From Lamellibrachia columna (taxonomy: Eukaryota; Annelida; Polychaeta; Sabellida; Siboglinidae): 64,000 bases of DNA. The stretch's first letter is position 1. Each line of letters opens with the position of its first letter. The translations under genes were made by a program, and so were the position numbers. The notes under the pieces were generated by a model. It did no database searches, was not told the DNA's origin, and worked only from the letters and a program-made list of their open reading frames with translations. Shown here in pieces: positions 34,357 through 48,900 of this stretch. The stretch spans positions 7,368,838 through 7,432,837 of the forward strand of contig OY759265.1 of NCBI GenBank assembly GCA_963662155.1, given 5' to 3'.

Positions 34357-36905
34357 CTACAATATCACACACACAGTGCACTTTGTAATGTGCACCTGCT
34401 CGACAGGCACTTCACGCGAGTGTGCACTAGATGGCGCTGTTCTCTGCAGTGATGGCAACGTGACTCGGTTAGATGGTGCTGAATAGTCGGATGCGTATCC
34501 CTCAATAAGGATGGCTTCTGGCTGAGAACTGGCACTGTGGAGGGAGGCTGAGCGCATCGACTGCTCGGAGACGTTACATGGACGTGGTGAAGAGTCGGGA
34601 ATGTCCAGTGGAAGGGTTGTAGCGAAACAGGACACACGCTGGACAATCTCTTGATATTTGTCGGCGAGATCAGCGTGGATTCCAGAACCGCCATGGCCTC
34701 CGACACCTGCAAGAACATGAACTGTTGGAAAGGGAGAAAACTTATGTTTTCGATGTCAGAGAAAAGCAAGGGAATTTGGGGATGGGTCAGTAAATTTGTT
34801 CTAGTCTGAACAGCTGCTTTTATTGCTGAGTGATATATGTAACTATAACTTTTAGCATTGTAAAATTTAAATATAAATAAAGGGTGATTAGAGAGCTGTA
34901 AGGGTGTTATGAAACAGTTATGGTAAAACTCCATCATAAAATGATTTAGCCTATCGCAAATCTAGTTTGTAATAAATAAAAGCGTTTTTTTTTCAAATTA
35001 TCGAAAGAATTGACTTTAGTTGTTAGATCTGGTAAGGCTCAAAAGACTGGATATCCAAAATGGTAAACACTTTGCAGGTCAATGGTAATCATGGATGTGA
35101 CTTCCTTCTCGCCGATCACATGACAAAGTTAGTAAATTTCACCAAGGGTGAAATTCGTGAGTTTTCAGCATTTTTATTTTCAAAAAAATTGCATACTGAC
35201 GTACAAACTATATAGATATTTTGCCAATTAATTGGAAATGAGACTAGCAAAACAAATCAAATTGAGGAGGCACCTTTTAATAGTTTACTTTACTCCACAT
35301 AATCTAACTTATTTAATTTAGTTACCTGATAATACTAACTTGTGCAAACAAAATGATTCATCACCAGTCACCAGTCCATAAACGTTTGATGCACTGTTAA
35401 AATGCTGGCTACTAAATTAACATAATGTATGCATGTTAGTAGCAAATGATAACGTTTACCATTTTATTTTCTCTATTTCTGTAAAATAAAACATCTGCCT
35501 ATTGCTACTGGTTGTCCAATATAATTTTTAGGGACTTAGGAGTAATAAGCGCTGATATGAAAGTTTCAGAGCAGTGTGGTATTGTAGCTTCAAAGGGTAA
35601 TCAAATTCTTGGACTGATTAGGAGAAATATAACATATAAAAAAAGAGCTACCGGTATTTATTCCTCTGCATAAAGCAGTAATTAGGCCTCATTTAAAATA
35701 CTGTATACAAGCTTGGAGACCGTATCATAAGAAGGATATAGAACAAATACGGAGGAGAACAACTAAAGTGATTCTAGAACTGTGAGACCTTAGTTATGAA
35801 GAATGCCTAAAAGAATTATGGTTTAACAACCCTAGAGACAAGGAGGTTAAGAGGAGATCAAACTGAAGTTTTTAAGATATTGAATGGGTATGAAAACATT
35901 GATAGAAATATTTTTTTCTCACTCGAGAAACATAGTAGAAATAGAGGACATGAGGTAAAATTAGTAAACGATCAGAGTAGATTGGATATCAGGAAATACT
36001 CTTTCTCGCTGAGGACAATAAATTAATGGTACAAATTATATACACACTGTATAACTGCTAGCAGTGTGAATATGTTTAAAAACAAGGTTGACACATCTCA
36101 GGAGGGTGTGTTACACATAGATGAATAATGTTTGACTTTCGATAAGCCAATGTCTCGGGAGGGCAATACATTGAGCTTTACAAAATAAAAGTAAATTTCA
36201 ACTATAGGACGGGAGACTCCTACTAAGACTACACTTAGTGTCGTTGGAACCAGTATGTCTACACTTACCATTTATATTGATATAGACGAGCTGGGAGAAT
36301 GTGAGTGCCATGCCCCCTGGTGGCGGCCATGGGACATTGCTGTACAAGATGGGAATGATGGGTTTGCGCAGCAGGTCGGCCAAACCCACCTCCTTCATAC
36401 ACAGCTGGGACACAATGTACTTCGGGGTGATGCACGCTATTGCCACCTGTAGGGCACAGATAAACAACACTGTAGAAACTGTCAAATCAACACGTGACCA
36501 TTAAGTGTACACTGGGTGACAATTAAGTGCACACTGGGTGACCATTAAGTGTACATTGGGTGACCATTAAGTGTACACTGGGTGACCATCAAGTGTACAC
36601 TGGGTGACCATTAAGTGTACACTGGGTGACCATTAAGTGTACACTGGGTGACCATTAAGTGATCATTGGGTGACCATTAAGTGTACACTGGGTGACCATT
36701 AAGTGCAATTCAGTGAGGGAGCTGACCTTGCAGCCGCGGATGGCAGTGTCTATCTTGCCATACAGCTGGTCGCCTCCTCCCATCTGTCCTATGTCCATCC
36801 AGCAGGTGAAGCCAGCCGTCTCCAGCTTGTTGCGCAGGGCACGCACCTCATCCTGGATATCCCACTGGTAGCTGATGAACACCTGCGCTGGCTCCACTTC
36901 AGACT
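34357..36905 (-). CDS. TIR domain exons and C-terminus
   Basis: 36905-36727 encodes AQVFISYQWDIQDEVRALRN and CWMDIGQMGGGDQLYGKID. 36446-36269 encodes VAIACITPKYIVSQLCMKEV, then RKPIIPILYS and WPPPGGM. 34706-34357 begins with VGGHGGSGIHADLADKYQEI and ends in a ~75-residue Ser/Pro-rich tail. The Glu in LCMKEV lies where NAD-cleaving TIR domains (SARM1, plant TIRs) have their catalytic Glu, so enzymatic activity is possible but unproven. Confidence 0.85.
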
Positions 36906-39900
36906 CTGACAGCGGGAACACACGGTAATAACAAATGAACACCTGCGCTGGCTCCACTTCAGACTCTGACAGCGGAACACACGGTAATAACAAATGAACA
37001 CCTGTGCTGGCTCCACTTCAGACTCTGACAGCGGAACACACGGTAATAACAAATGAACACCTGTGCTGGCTCCACTTCAGACTCTGACAGCGGGAACACA
37101 CGGTAATAACAAATGAACACCTGCGCTGGCTCCTCTTCAGACTCTGACAGCGGAACACACGGTAATAACAAATGAACACCTGTGCTGGCTCCACTTCAGA
37201 CTCTGACAGCGGAACACACGGTAATAACAAATGAACACCTGCGCTGGCTCCACTTCAGACTCTGACAGCGGAACACACGGTAATAACAAATGAACACCTG
37301 CGCTGGCTCCTCTTCAGACTCTGACAGCGGAACACACGGTAATAACAAATGAACACCTGCGCTGGCTCCACTTCAGACTCTGACAGCGGAACACACGGTA
37401 ATAACAAATGCAGATATTGGGTGTCTATTGAAAGGGGGTTAGTAGACATGCTGGGCCAGATCATTTTGTCCATTAGGGCTAGAAAGTGAACATTTTGGGG
37501 GTTGGAAATCGTTCCATGCATACTAATAATTATGTGTACATAAGGTCAATGTGTAAAGTATTACCTTTAGGATTTATCTCTAATGCATTTTCCAGAAGAT
37601 ATGGTTTTGTCCAATTAGTTCCTTGGGAATACACTTCTCACAAATACAGCTAAACCCAATTGGATATGATCCAAAGTTCTCATTGAAACGTCAGATTGTA
37701 AATGATTGTTAAACAACAAACCCCATGAATATAGGAGATGCCAGGATGTGGGAAGTCTGAACTAGAACCCACAGTTGCCTCTGAAAAAAACTTACCTTGA
37801 GTGACATCCTATTCAGTCTGAGTGAAAATGGCTAGATGCTGGAGATCTCAAAATGTGACGTCACTTCAGACAGTGAGGGAACACTTACTTGCTCACCCAC
37901 TCCATGATGTCAGCCACACAAATCAAAGTGCAATCAATGCCATCCATCTCTATCTTCAGCCATTTTTTAAAGATCTTTTTTGGGGGGTTTGTGAATAACT
38001 ACGTACATAAATGCCCTTTATTAAATTATAACTCAGGTCATACAGCAATCATTGTGACTTTTACCTCGACCTCTCTGTATGACCTCTACGATGTCATCCC
38101 GCTGCATCAATTCGAGACTGCTGACCAACATGTCTACTGACAGAGGGGTGTTGCCGGATGAAATGATCCAGTCTGTGACCATCGCAAGACTCGGGTTGAG
38201 ATCCTCATTGAACTTCTCCAACTTGGCCTTTGTGTATCCTATATGATAAGATGCCTTAATGTGGTATGTTATAGTGGTTGTGCATTAGGGACGTGCTTGC
38301 GGCATATAGACCATGATGAGATGCCTAAATGTGGTATGTTATAGTGGTTGTGCTAAGGGATGTGCTCGAGACATAGAAACCATGATGAGATGCCTTAATG
38401 TGGTATGTTATAGTGGTTGTGCATAGGCATAGGGACGTGCTTGCGGCATATAGACCATGATGAGATGCCTAAATGTGGTCTGTTATACTGGTTGTACTTA
38501 GGGACGTGCTCGAGGCATATAGACCATGATGAGATGCCTAAACGTGGTATGTTATAGTGGTTGTGCTAAGAGATGTGCTCGAGGCATAGAAACCATGATA
38601 AGATGCCTTAATGTGGTATGTTATAGTGGTTGTGCATAGGGACGTGCTCGCGGCATATAGACCATGATGAGATGTCTAAATGTGGTATCTTATAGTGGTT
38701 GTGCTTAGGGATGTGCTTGAGCTAGGCATATAGACCATAAGATGTCTTAATGTGGTCTGTTATACTGGTTGTACTTAGGGATGTGCTTGAGGCATAGAGA
38801 CCATGATGAGATGTCTTATCATTTTGCATGTTGAGAATTGCCAGCCACTAAATGAAACTGTACGAGACCTAGGTTAAATGCCAGAGCCGTCCAGTCCTGG
38901 CCTTCAGAGCCCCCGTTCAGCAGCTTGGCGATGCTCTTCACCCAGCTAGGCAGCTGAGGGCCGTGGCGCGACTCAATGTTTCCCTGTGTCGCCTCAACGC
39001 CCTTCAACACTGCCGCGTCAAGGATTGGACCCTTTTTGACTGCAATCAGTGCAAAATGGAATAACCACATTTTTCACAACAGCAATTAACCATAAAAATT
39101 TGATAAAAAAACAGGTAATTCCTGTCCACAACAATAACTGCAATGAGATTATGATTTAATAAATTATATATGAATTATGTTGATTACATCCATCAAACCG
39201 TGTCTCAGTGTTACGGTCATCAGGGAAACCTCTATTGGAGCACAATATTTTTTACAAAATGTTCTTATTCGGTGGACAAGATCGATGACACACAGAGTGA
39301 ACATAATAGGTAAGATTTTCAATTCATGTGTACTAATATGATTGCAGATTCAGTAGTGACATCATCAGCAACCAATCACAAGACAGTTTGTATTGTGCAG
39401 ACATGGCAAGGTTAAAATTTCAGTGAGGGAAGGGGTGGGTTGAACAAAGGGAGCGAGGGGAGGGGTGGGTTGGACAAAGGGTGCGAGGGAAGGGGTGGGC
39501 TCAGCAAAGGGAGCGAGGGAAGGGGTGGGTTCAACAAAGCTAGGGAGCGAGGGAAAGGGTGGGTTCGACAAAGGGAGCGAGGGAAGGGGTGGGTTCAACA
39601 AAGGGAACGAGGGAAGGGGTGGGTTGAACTAAGGGAGTGAGAAAAGGGGTGGATTCAACTACAAGGATATTGTTCATAATCATCCAGCATCGTCTTTCCT
39701 CATTGCCCTAAATCCATACATGTTAAGTTTCAGAAACACAAATGCAGGAGATTTGTACATAAATCAGAGGGGCTCAGGATATAAGAGAGTTGTACATAAA
39801 TTGGAGGGTCCAGGGTATCAGAGAATTGCGCATAAAACAGAGTATTTTACATCCTCGACACTCATAAAAATTACCACCAAATCAGCTTTAGTTCCAACTA

Positions 39901-42900
39901 CACTGCATATGTACTTACATTTTAATAAATATTTTTGCAGTAGATAAATTCTTTGTCGACAAGAAAAATATATAACATGGTTACAATACTCTGATGGTAT
40001 ACAACATTTTTTTCAACTCCTGAAATATATTATGGTATGACAAAAAATCCCTTACCTAGCAGGCAGTAGCCTACATATTTGATTACACTTAAGCAATTAA
40101 CATAATATTTACTGGCAGGGCTAGCATTTACTTTTTCTTTAGTTTGTGATCCTGAGTGATGAAAGCATTTGTGATCCTAGGTGATGGAAGCAGTTTTTGA
40201 TGAAAACCTTTTTTATTGTCTTTTCGTTCATAATGTGCTCCGATTGTGACAATTATCAAATACATGTGAATGAAATAAAATTTGTATATAATGGAGATGT
40301 ATTGGTGGGCAATATATGAATTCGATATGCACATGTGGGTGATAATGGGAGACCTTTCATCTAACGTGTATGAATAACTTCAACAACAGGCAAAACACAA
40401 GGATACTGTTTAGTTTCCCTTGTCCACTCTGCACAAAACCTGATTGAACCAACCCTTGCTGTTGTCGTGGGTGTGAGTAAAGGGAGGGATTGATGATCCT
40501 TTGTTAGGCCACACAAAAATATTTTTCATTTTATCAGAAATCCGGGAGAACTGGAGATTTGATAGATTTCCGGGAGTCTCCCGGCAGAACCAGGAGACTT
40601 CACGTGTATCTGTAATTAGCCAATATTTGTATGCTATTATCAACCCATCTCACTTCTACTCACAGAGCGGCACAGGTGCTGGGAACCACTTCCTGTAGCG
40701 CGATGTCTTCACACGCCGGTGTTCACAACAGACGATCTTGTTTGAAATGCATTCATCAAGATTCAGGAAGTGTAGACATTGGTCATGTGAACACTGCACT
40801 GCATTGTGGGTCTCGCACAGCCACCCGCAGTAGCACTGCACGCACGTCTTGTACGACAGATGTTGTATCCACTTGTTACGAAGGTCAGTCAAGGTCACCT
40901 CTAGGAAGTGTCGCACCTGAGAAGTAACATCATATGTAGCAGCATGGCAGTATATTTCTATTGGCAACAATATTTTTTTAATACAGAACTCAGATGCTGT
41001 TTTCTATTCAACAAGGTAATACTGATGAATCATTGGCATGCAATTTAGCACGGTCCACGCCAGCCAGACAACTATTTCTTCTACTCGGAATACTATTGTG
41101 AATTTTACTATTCTATATTAATTTTCTGTGTCATAGTAATCGGTGGGACGCAGTGGCTGGGTGGTCAGAGCGCCAGACTGTTGGTCAAGAGGACCAGGGT
41201 TCCAGTGGCTGGGTGGTCAGAGCGCCAGACTGTCGGTCAAGAGGACCGGGGTTCCAGTGGCTGGGTGGTCAGAGCGCCAGACTGTCGGTCAAGAGGACCA
41301 GGGTTCCAGTGGCTGGGTGGTCAGAGCGCCAGAATGTCGGTCAAGAGGACCAGGGTTCCAGTGGCTGGGTGGTCAGAGCGCCAGACTGTCGGTCAAGAGG
41401 ACCAGGGTTCCAGTGGCTGGGTGGCCAGAACGCCAGACTATTGGTCAAGAGGACCAGGGTTCCAGTGGCTGGATGGTCAGAGCACCAGACTGTTGGTCAA
41501 GAGGACCAGGGTTCCAGTGGCTGGGTGGTCAGAGCGCCAGACTGTTGGTCAAGAGGACCAGGGTTCCAGTGGCTGGGTGGTCAGAGCGCCAGACTGTTGG
41601 TCAAGAGGACCGGGGTTCCAGTGGCTGGGTGGTCAGAGCGCCAGACTGTCGGTCAAGAGGACCGGGGTTCCAGTGGCTGGGTGGTCAGAGCGCCAGACTG
41701 TCGGTCAAGAGGACCGGGGTTCCAGTGGCTGGGCGGTCAGAGCGCCAGACTGTCGGTCAAGAGGACCGGGGTTCCAGTGGCTGGGCGGTCAGAGCGCCAG
41801 ACTGTCGGTCAAGAGGACCAGGGTTCCAGTGGCTGGGCGGTCAGAGCGCCAGACTGTTGGTCAAGAGGACCGAGGTTCCAGTGGCTGGGCGGTCAGAGCG
41901 CCAGACTGTCGGTCAAGAGGACCGGGGTTCCAGTGGCTGGGTGGTCAGAGCACCAGACTGTCGGTCAAGAGGACCGGGGTTCCAGTGGCTGGGTGGTCAG
42001 AGCGCCAGACTGTCGGTCAAGAGGACCGGGGTTCCAGTGGCTGGGCGGTCAGAGCGCCAGACTGTCGGTCAAGAGGACCAGGGTTCCAGTGGCTGGGCGG
42101 TCAGAGCGCCAGACTGTCGGTCAAGAGGACCAGGGTTCCAGTGGCTGGGCGGTCAGAGCGCCAGACTGTCGGTCAAGAGGACCAGGGTTCCAGTGGCTGG
42201 GTGGTCAGAGCGCCAGACTGTCGGTCAAGAGGACCAGGGTTCCAGTGGCTGGGTGGTCAGAGCGCCAGACTGTCGGTCAAGAGGACCAGGGTTCCAGTGG
42301 CTGGGTGGTCAGAGCGCCAGACTGTCAGTCAAGAGGACCAGGGTTCCAGTGGCTGGGTGGCCAGAACGCCAGACTGTTGGTCAAGAGGACCAGGGTTCCA
42401 GTGGCTGGATGGTCAGAGCGCCAGACTGTTGGTCAAGAGGACCGGGGTTCCAGTGGCTGGGTGGTCAGAGCGCCAGACTGTTGGTCAAGAGGATCGGGGT
42501 TCCAGTGGCTGGGTGGTCAGAGCGCCAGACTGTCGGTCAAGAGGACCAGGGTTCCAGTGGCTGGGTGGTCAGAGCGCCAGACTGTCGGTCAAGAGGACCA
42601 GGGTTCCAGTGGCTGGGTGGTCAGAGCGCCAGACTGTCGGTCAAGAGGACCAGGGTTCCAGTGGCTGGGTGGTCAGAGCGCCAGACTGTCGGTCAAGAGG
42701 ACCAGGGTTCCAGTGGCTGGGTGGCCAGAACGCTAGACTGTTGGTCAAGAGGACCAGGGTTCCAGTGGCTGGATGGTCAGAGCACCAGACTGTTGGTCAA
42801 GAGGACCAGGGTTCCAATGGCTGGGTGGTCAGAGCGCCAGACTGTTGGTCAAGAGGACCAGGGTTCCAGTGGCTGGGTGGTCAGAGCGCCAGACTGTTGG

Positions 42901-45900
42901 TCAAGAGGACCAGGGTTCCAGTGGCTGGGTGGTCAGAGCGCCAGACTGTTGGTCAAGAGGATCGGGGTTCCAGTGGCTGGGTGGTCAGAGCGCCAGACTG
43001 TTGGTCAAGAGGACCAGGGTTCCAGTGGCTGGGTGGTCAGAGCGCCAGACTGTCGGTCAAGAGGACCGGGGTTCCAGTGGCTGGGTGGTCAGAGCGCCAG
43101 ACTGTTGGTCAAGAGGACCGGGGTTCCAGTGGCTGGGCGGTCAGAGCGCCAGACTGTCGGTCAAGAGGACTGGGGTTCCAGTGGCTGGGCGGTCAGAGCG
43201 CCAGACTGTCGGTCAAGAGGACCGGGGTTCCAGTGGCTGGGCGGTCAGAGCGCCAGACTGTTGGTCAAGAGGACCATGGTTCCAGTGGCTGGGCGGTCAG
43301 AGCGCCAGACTGTTGGTCAAGAGGACCGAGGTTCCAGTGGCTGGGCGGTCAGAGTGCCAGACTGTTGGTCAAGAGGACCGGGGTTCCAGTGGCTGGGTGG
43401 TCAGAGCGCCAGACTGTCGGTCAAGAGGACCGGGGTTCCAGTGGCTGGGTGGTCAGAGCGCCAGACTGTTGGTCAAGAGGACCAGGGTTCCAGTGGCTGG
43501 GCGGTCAGAGCGCCAGACTGTCGGTCAAGAGGACCGGGGTTCCAGTGGCTGGGTGGTCAGAGCGCCAGACTGTCGGTCAAGAGGACCGGGGTTCCAGTGG
43601 CTGGGCGGTCAGAGCGCCAGACTGTAGGTCAAGAGGACCAGGGTTCCAGTGGCTGGGCGGTCAGAGCGCCAGACTGTTGGTCAAGAGGACCGAGGTTCCA
43701 GTGGCTGGGCGGTCAGAGCGCCAGACTGTCGGTCAAGAGGACCAGGGTTCCAGTGGCTGGGTGGTCAGAGCACCAGACTGTCGGTCAAGAGGACCGGGGT
43801 TCCAGTGGCTGGGTGGTCAGAGCGCCAGACTGTCGGTCAAGAGGACCGGGGTTCCAGTGGCTGGGCGGTCAGAGCGCCAGACTGTCGGTCAAGAGGACCA
43901 GGGTTCCAGTGGCTGGGCGGTCAGAGCGCCAGACTGTCGGTCAAGAGGACCAGGGTTCCAGTGGCTGGGTGGTCAGAGCGCCAGACTGTCAGTCGAGGAC
44001 CAGGGTTCCAGTGGCTGGGTAGTCAGAGCGCCAGACTGTCAGTCAAGAGGACCGGGGTTCCAGTGGCTGGGCGGTCAGAGCGACGGACTGTCGGTCAAGA
44101 GGACCAGGGTTCCAGTGGCTGGGTGGTCAGAGCGCCAGACTGTCAGTCAAGAGGACCGGGGTTCCAGTGGCTGGGCGGTCAGAGCAACGGACTGTTGGTC
44201 AAGAGGACCGGGGTTCCAGTGGCTGGGCGGTCAGAGCAACGGACTGTCAGTCAAGAGGACCGGGGTTCCAGTGGCTGGGTGGTCAGAGCGCCAGACTGTC
44301 AGTCAAGAGGACCGGGGTTCCAGTGGCTGGGTGGTCAGAGCGCCAGACTGTCAGTCAAGAGGACCGGGGTTCCAGTGGCTGGGCGGTCAGAGCGCCAGAC
44401 TGTAGGTCAAGAGGACCGGGGTTCCAGTGGCTGGGCGGTCAGAGCGCCAGACTGTTGGTCAAGAGGACCGAGGTTCCAGTGGCTGGGCAGTCAGAGCGCC
44501 AGACTGTCGGTCAAGAGGACCAGGGTTCCAGTGGCTGGGTGGTCAGAGCACCAGACTGTCGGTCAAGAGGACCGGGGTTCTAGTGGCTGGGTGGTCAGAG
44601 CGCCAGACTGTCGGTCAAGAGGACCGGGGTTCCAGTGGCTGGGCGGTCAGAGCGCCAGACTGTCGGTCAAGAGGACCAGGGTTCCAGTGGCTGGGCGGTC
44701 AGAGCGCCAGACTGTCGGTCAAGAGGACCAGGGTTCCAGTGGCTGGGTGGTCAGAGCGCCAGACTGTCGGTCGAGGACCAGGGTTCCAGTGGCTGGGTAG
44801 TCAGAGCGCCAGACTGTCAGTCAAGAGGACCGGGGTTCCAGTGGCTGGGCGGTCAGAGCGACGGACTGTCGGTCAAGAGGACCAGGGTTCCAGTGGCTGG
44901 GTGGTCAGAGCGCCAGACTGTCAGTCAAGAGGACCGGGGTTCCAGTGGCTGGGCGGTCAGAGCAATGGACTGTTGGTCAAGAGGACCGGGGTTCCAGTGG
45001 CTGGGCGGTCAGAGCAACGGACTGTCAGTCAAGAGGACCGGGGTTCCAGTGGCTGGGTGGTCAGAGCGCCAGACTGTCAGTCAAGAGGACCGGGGTTCCA
45101 GTGGCTGGGTGGTCAGAGCGCCAGACTGTCAGTCAAGAGGACCGGGGTTCCAGTGGCTGGGTGGTCAGAGCGCCAGACTGTCGGTCAAGAGGACCGGGGT
45201 TCCAGTGGCTGGGCGGTCAGAGCGCCAGGCTGTCGGTCAAGAGGACCAGGGTTCCAGTGGCTGGGTGGTCAGAGCGCCAGACTGTCGGTCAAGAGGACTG
45301 GGGTTCCAGTGGCTGGGCGGTCAGAGCGACGGACTGTCGGTCAAGAGGACCGGGGTCACTGGGTGGTGAGAGTGCCGGACTGTCAGTCAAGAAGACCGGG
45401 GTTCCAGTGGCTCAGAGCGCCGGACTGTCAGTCAAGAGGACCGGGGTTCCAGTGGCTGGGCTGTCAGAGCGACGGACTGTCGGTCAAGAGGACCGGGTTG
45501 CTGGGTGGTCAGAGTGCCAGACTGTCAGTCGAGGGGACTGGGGTTCCAGTGGCTCAGTGGTCAGAGCACCAGACTGTCGGTCAAGAGGACCGGGGTTCAA
45601 GTGGCTGGGTGGTCGGAGCGCCAGACTGTCGGTCGAGAGGACTGGGGTTCGAGTGGCTGGGTGGTCAGCAGAGCGCTGGACTGTCGGACAAGAGGACCGG
45701 GGGTTCGACGCCACCTGCTGATGTTTCAAAACTTGGGCAACTTCATTTACTCTACATTGTCTGTCTTTTGGAATAGAGACTCTAAAAGCCGTTGGTCTCT
45801 TCTACCTGGTGTCTATGCCAGGTGAAGTAAAGGACTGTTGTGGACTCCATCATTCATGAGTCACAGAAGTATCCATGATGCAGCTCAGTAAATTCTGCCA

Positions 45901-48900
45901 ACTACAATAGAACCCCTTTAAGCGGCCACTCCATGTAAACAGCCAATGTATCACAATCTCTTTCTCCCACATCTGTACATCTGACCAGCCTCTGTAATTT
46001 GGCCTTTTATCAGGCCACTTAACTCAGTCTCAGTAGCCGCTTTAGATGGGTTTTACTGTATGTTGCATGAGGACATGAATGAAGGAAAACATGTTTCGAA
46101 CTACAGCACCAAAGTTGACCTACTTAATGAGTTACCCAGGTAGAAAGTTACTGTACCTTAGCAGCTGCTGCTGGCTTAGGAGGAGGCAGCTGTTTCTCCA
46201 CACTTGACTCACTGGATGTGTCATCACTCGAGTCTAAACATGCAGCTCGAAGTATCGTTACCTGAATGGCACAAATAAATGAAGACCAAACTATTTACTA
46301 GGTCTGGAAGTACAATCAAGAATCCAAGATTTATTTATTGTCTGTTGCTCAACACAAACTGCAGATAAAAAGCCTCAGAAAGAGAAGCAGTAACACACGG
46401 TCTGTCAACTATTCCCTTGTACATCTGTAACCATACAACTGCTGGTACATATAATTTCAAATCTTACCTTATAATATGTATATGTATATATTTATTAAGT
46501 TAATTAACTGAATTATACTGCACTTTCACAGATATATTAATTAATACCTTATATTTAACATTTCTTCAGAGTCACTACTTGGCATAACTCAGTGCTTTGC
46601 CAAATGGACATGTTAAAAAATAAAGTAACAGCATTCCATGCGAGATATGAATGGTAGGAATATCAACCACATTCATTACAAAGAAATCTCTGGGTACCTT
46701 CAATGTTTACAAATATGATTTCTTCAAAAACTAAAATATTTTTGTGTACTCTGAGTACTTTCATGAGTATATCTGTATACTATTAGTCACAACATGCCTT
46801 GATGCGAGCCATATGCAGTGGTGCCACCTGAAGGGCAAGGTCATGTTCCGGGTCGAGGAAGCAGCGCGCCTGGTGGTAGGTGAGCAGTGGCTCGTGACCA
46901 CCGCGCTCCAGTGACCACCGGATGACCCGTGTCAGTAGGCGCTGGAACAGACCGTCTGACCGGCCAACAAACCACATTAGGACCACTGTTACAACATAGG
47001 ACCATTGTTACAACAAATAATCGTGAGGACCATTGCTATGAATAGATAAAGAACAACAAGAGTCAAAGTTGGAGATGTGGTCAGATCTCAATTATGCTGG
47101 GGGCTGAGATATCTATTGAGCGACCAATAAGAGCCTGGCAGTTCAGGCAGCCTGGCCGTTCAGGCAGCCTGGCAGTTCAGGCAGCCTGGCAGCTCAGGCA
47201 GCCTGGCAGCTCAGGCAGCCCGGCAGTTCAGGCAGCCTGGCAGTTCAGGCAGCCTGGCAGTTCAGGCAGCCTGGCAGTTCAGGCAGCCTGGCAGTTCAGG
47301 CACCCTGGCAGTTCAGGCACCCTGGCAGTTCAGGCACCCTGGCAGTTCAGGCAGCCTGGCAGCTAAGAGAACGACTCCAGTGAAACTCATCAAGTGCCTT
47401 TGACCAAAATTTAACAGCCTTTGGAGGCAATGGAAACTCTCAGTCAAGTGCACTACTAAGTCAGAATGGGATAAGTGCAGCAAACAAAGATCAAAATATG
47501 TTGCATAAGCTGAATTTGAACACAAACAGCATGGCCATATGAACACAAACAGCAGGGCCATATGAACACAAACAGCACGGCCATATGAACACAAACAGCA
47601 TGGCCATATGAACACAAACAACATGGCCATATGAACACAAACAGCATGGCCATATGAACACAAACAGCATGGCCACATGAACACAAACAGCATGGCCATA
47701 TGAACACAAACAACATGGCCATATGAACACAAACAGCATGGCCATATGAACACAAACAGCATGGCCATATGAACACAAACAGCATGGCCATATGAACACA
47801 AACAGCATGGCCATATGAACACAAACAGCATGGCCATATGAACACAAACAGCATGGCCATATGAACACAAACAGCATGGCCATATGAACACAAACAGCAT
47901 GGCCATATGAACACAAACAGCATGGCCATATGAACACAAACAGCATGGCCATATGAACACAAACAGCATGGCCATATGAACACAAACAGCATGGCCACAT
48001 GAACACAAACAGCATGGCCACATGAACACAAACAGCATGGCCATATGAACACAAACAGCACGGCCATATGAACACAAACAGCACGGCCATATGAACACAA
48101 ACAGCACGGCCATATGAACACAAACAACATGGCCATATGAACACAAACAGCACGGCCATATGAACACAAACAGCACGGCCATATGAACACAAACAGCACG
48201 GCCATATGAACACAAACAGCATGGCCACATGAACACAAACAGCACGGCCACATGAACACAAACAGCACGGCCACATGAACACAAACAGCATGGCCACATG
48301 AACACAAACAGCATGGCCACATGAACACAAACAGCACGGCCACATGAACACAAACAGCACGGCCACATGAACACAAACAGCATGGCCACATGAACACAAA
48401 CAGCATGGCCACATGAACACAAACAGCATGGCCATATGAACACAAACAGCATGGCCATATGAACACAAACAGCATGGCCATATGAACACAAACAGCACGG
48501 CCATATGAACACAAACAGCACGGCCACATGAACACAAACAGCATGGCCACATGAACACAAACAGCATGGCCACATGAACACAAACAGCATGGCCACATGA
48601 ACACAAACAGCATGGCCACATGAACACAAACAGCATGGCCACATGAACACAAACAGCATGGCCATATGAACACAAACAGCATGGCCATATGAACACAAAC
48701 AGCATGGCCATATGAACACAAACAGCATGGCCATATGCTATTGGCAAGTATAGGGCTACAAATAAAAATCAACAGATTTTTATTTGGTGAGAAAATATAG
48801 CCAGACTACTTGTGACATAGGGTTATCTAAGACTGGCAGAGCCCATGAAATTAATATGCTGTGTGTTCAAAATGTTTTCCTGGTAAACTTCTGGTGGGAT

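Noticed and set aside
34365..34937. 190-codon minus-strand frame overlapping the last TIR exon
   Set aside because: A different frame; the TIR frame (GGHGGSGIHAD) continues the upstream exon in phase and ends at 34357.
36877..37408. CRISPR array
   Set aside because: Regular repeats but no unique spacers, in an animal gene intron.
41142..45716. Functional tRNA gene cluster
   Set aside because: Anticodon arm does not pair well and most units lack acceptor arms and a proper GGTTCRANNCC; SINE origin fits better.
41143..45776. Open frames of up to 1074 codons on the plus strand
   Set aside because: Products of a stop-free 52 bp repeat read in three frames; no domain, and antisense within an intron of a real gene.
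47313..48772. Cys-rich minus-strand frames of 418-473 codons
   Set aside because: 23 bp minisatellite translated in all three frames; no start context or conservation.
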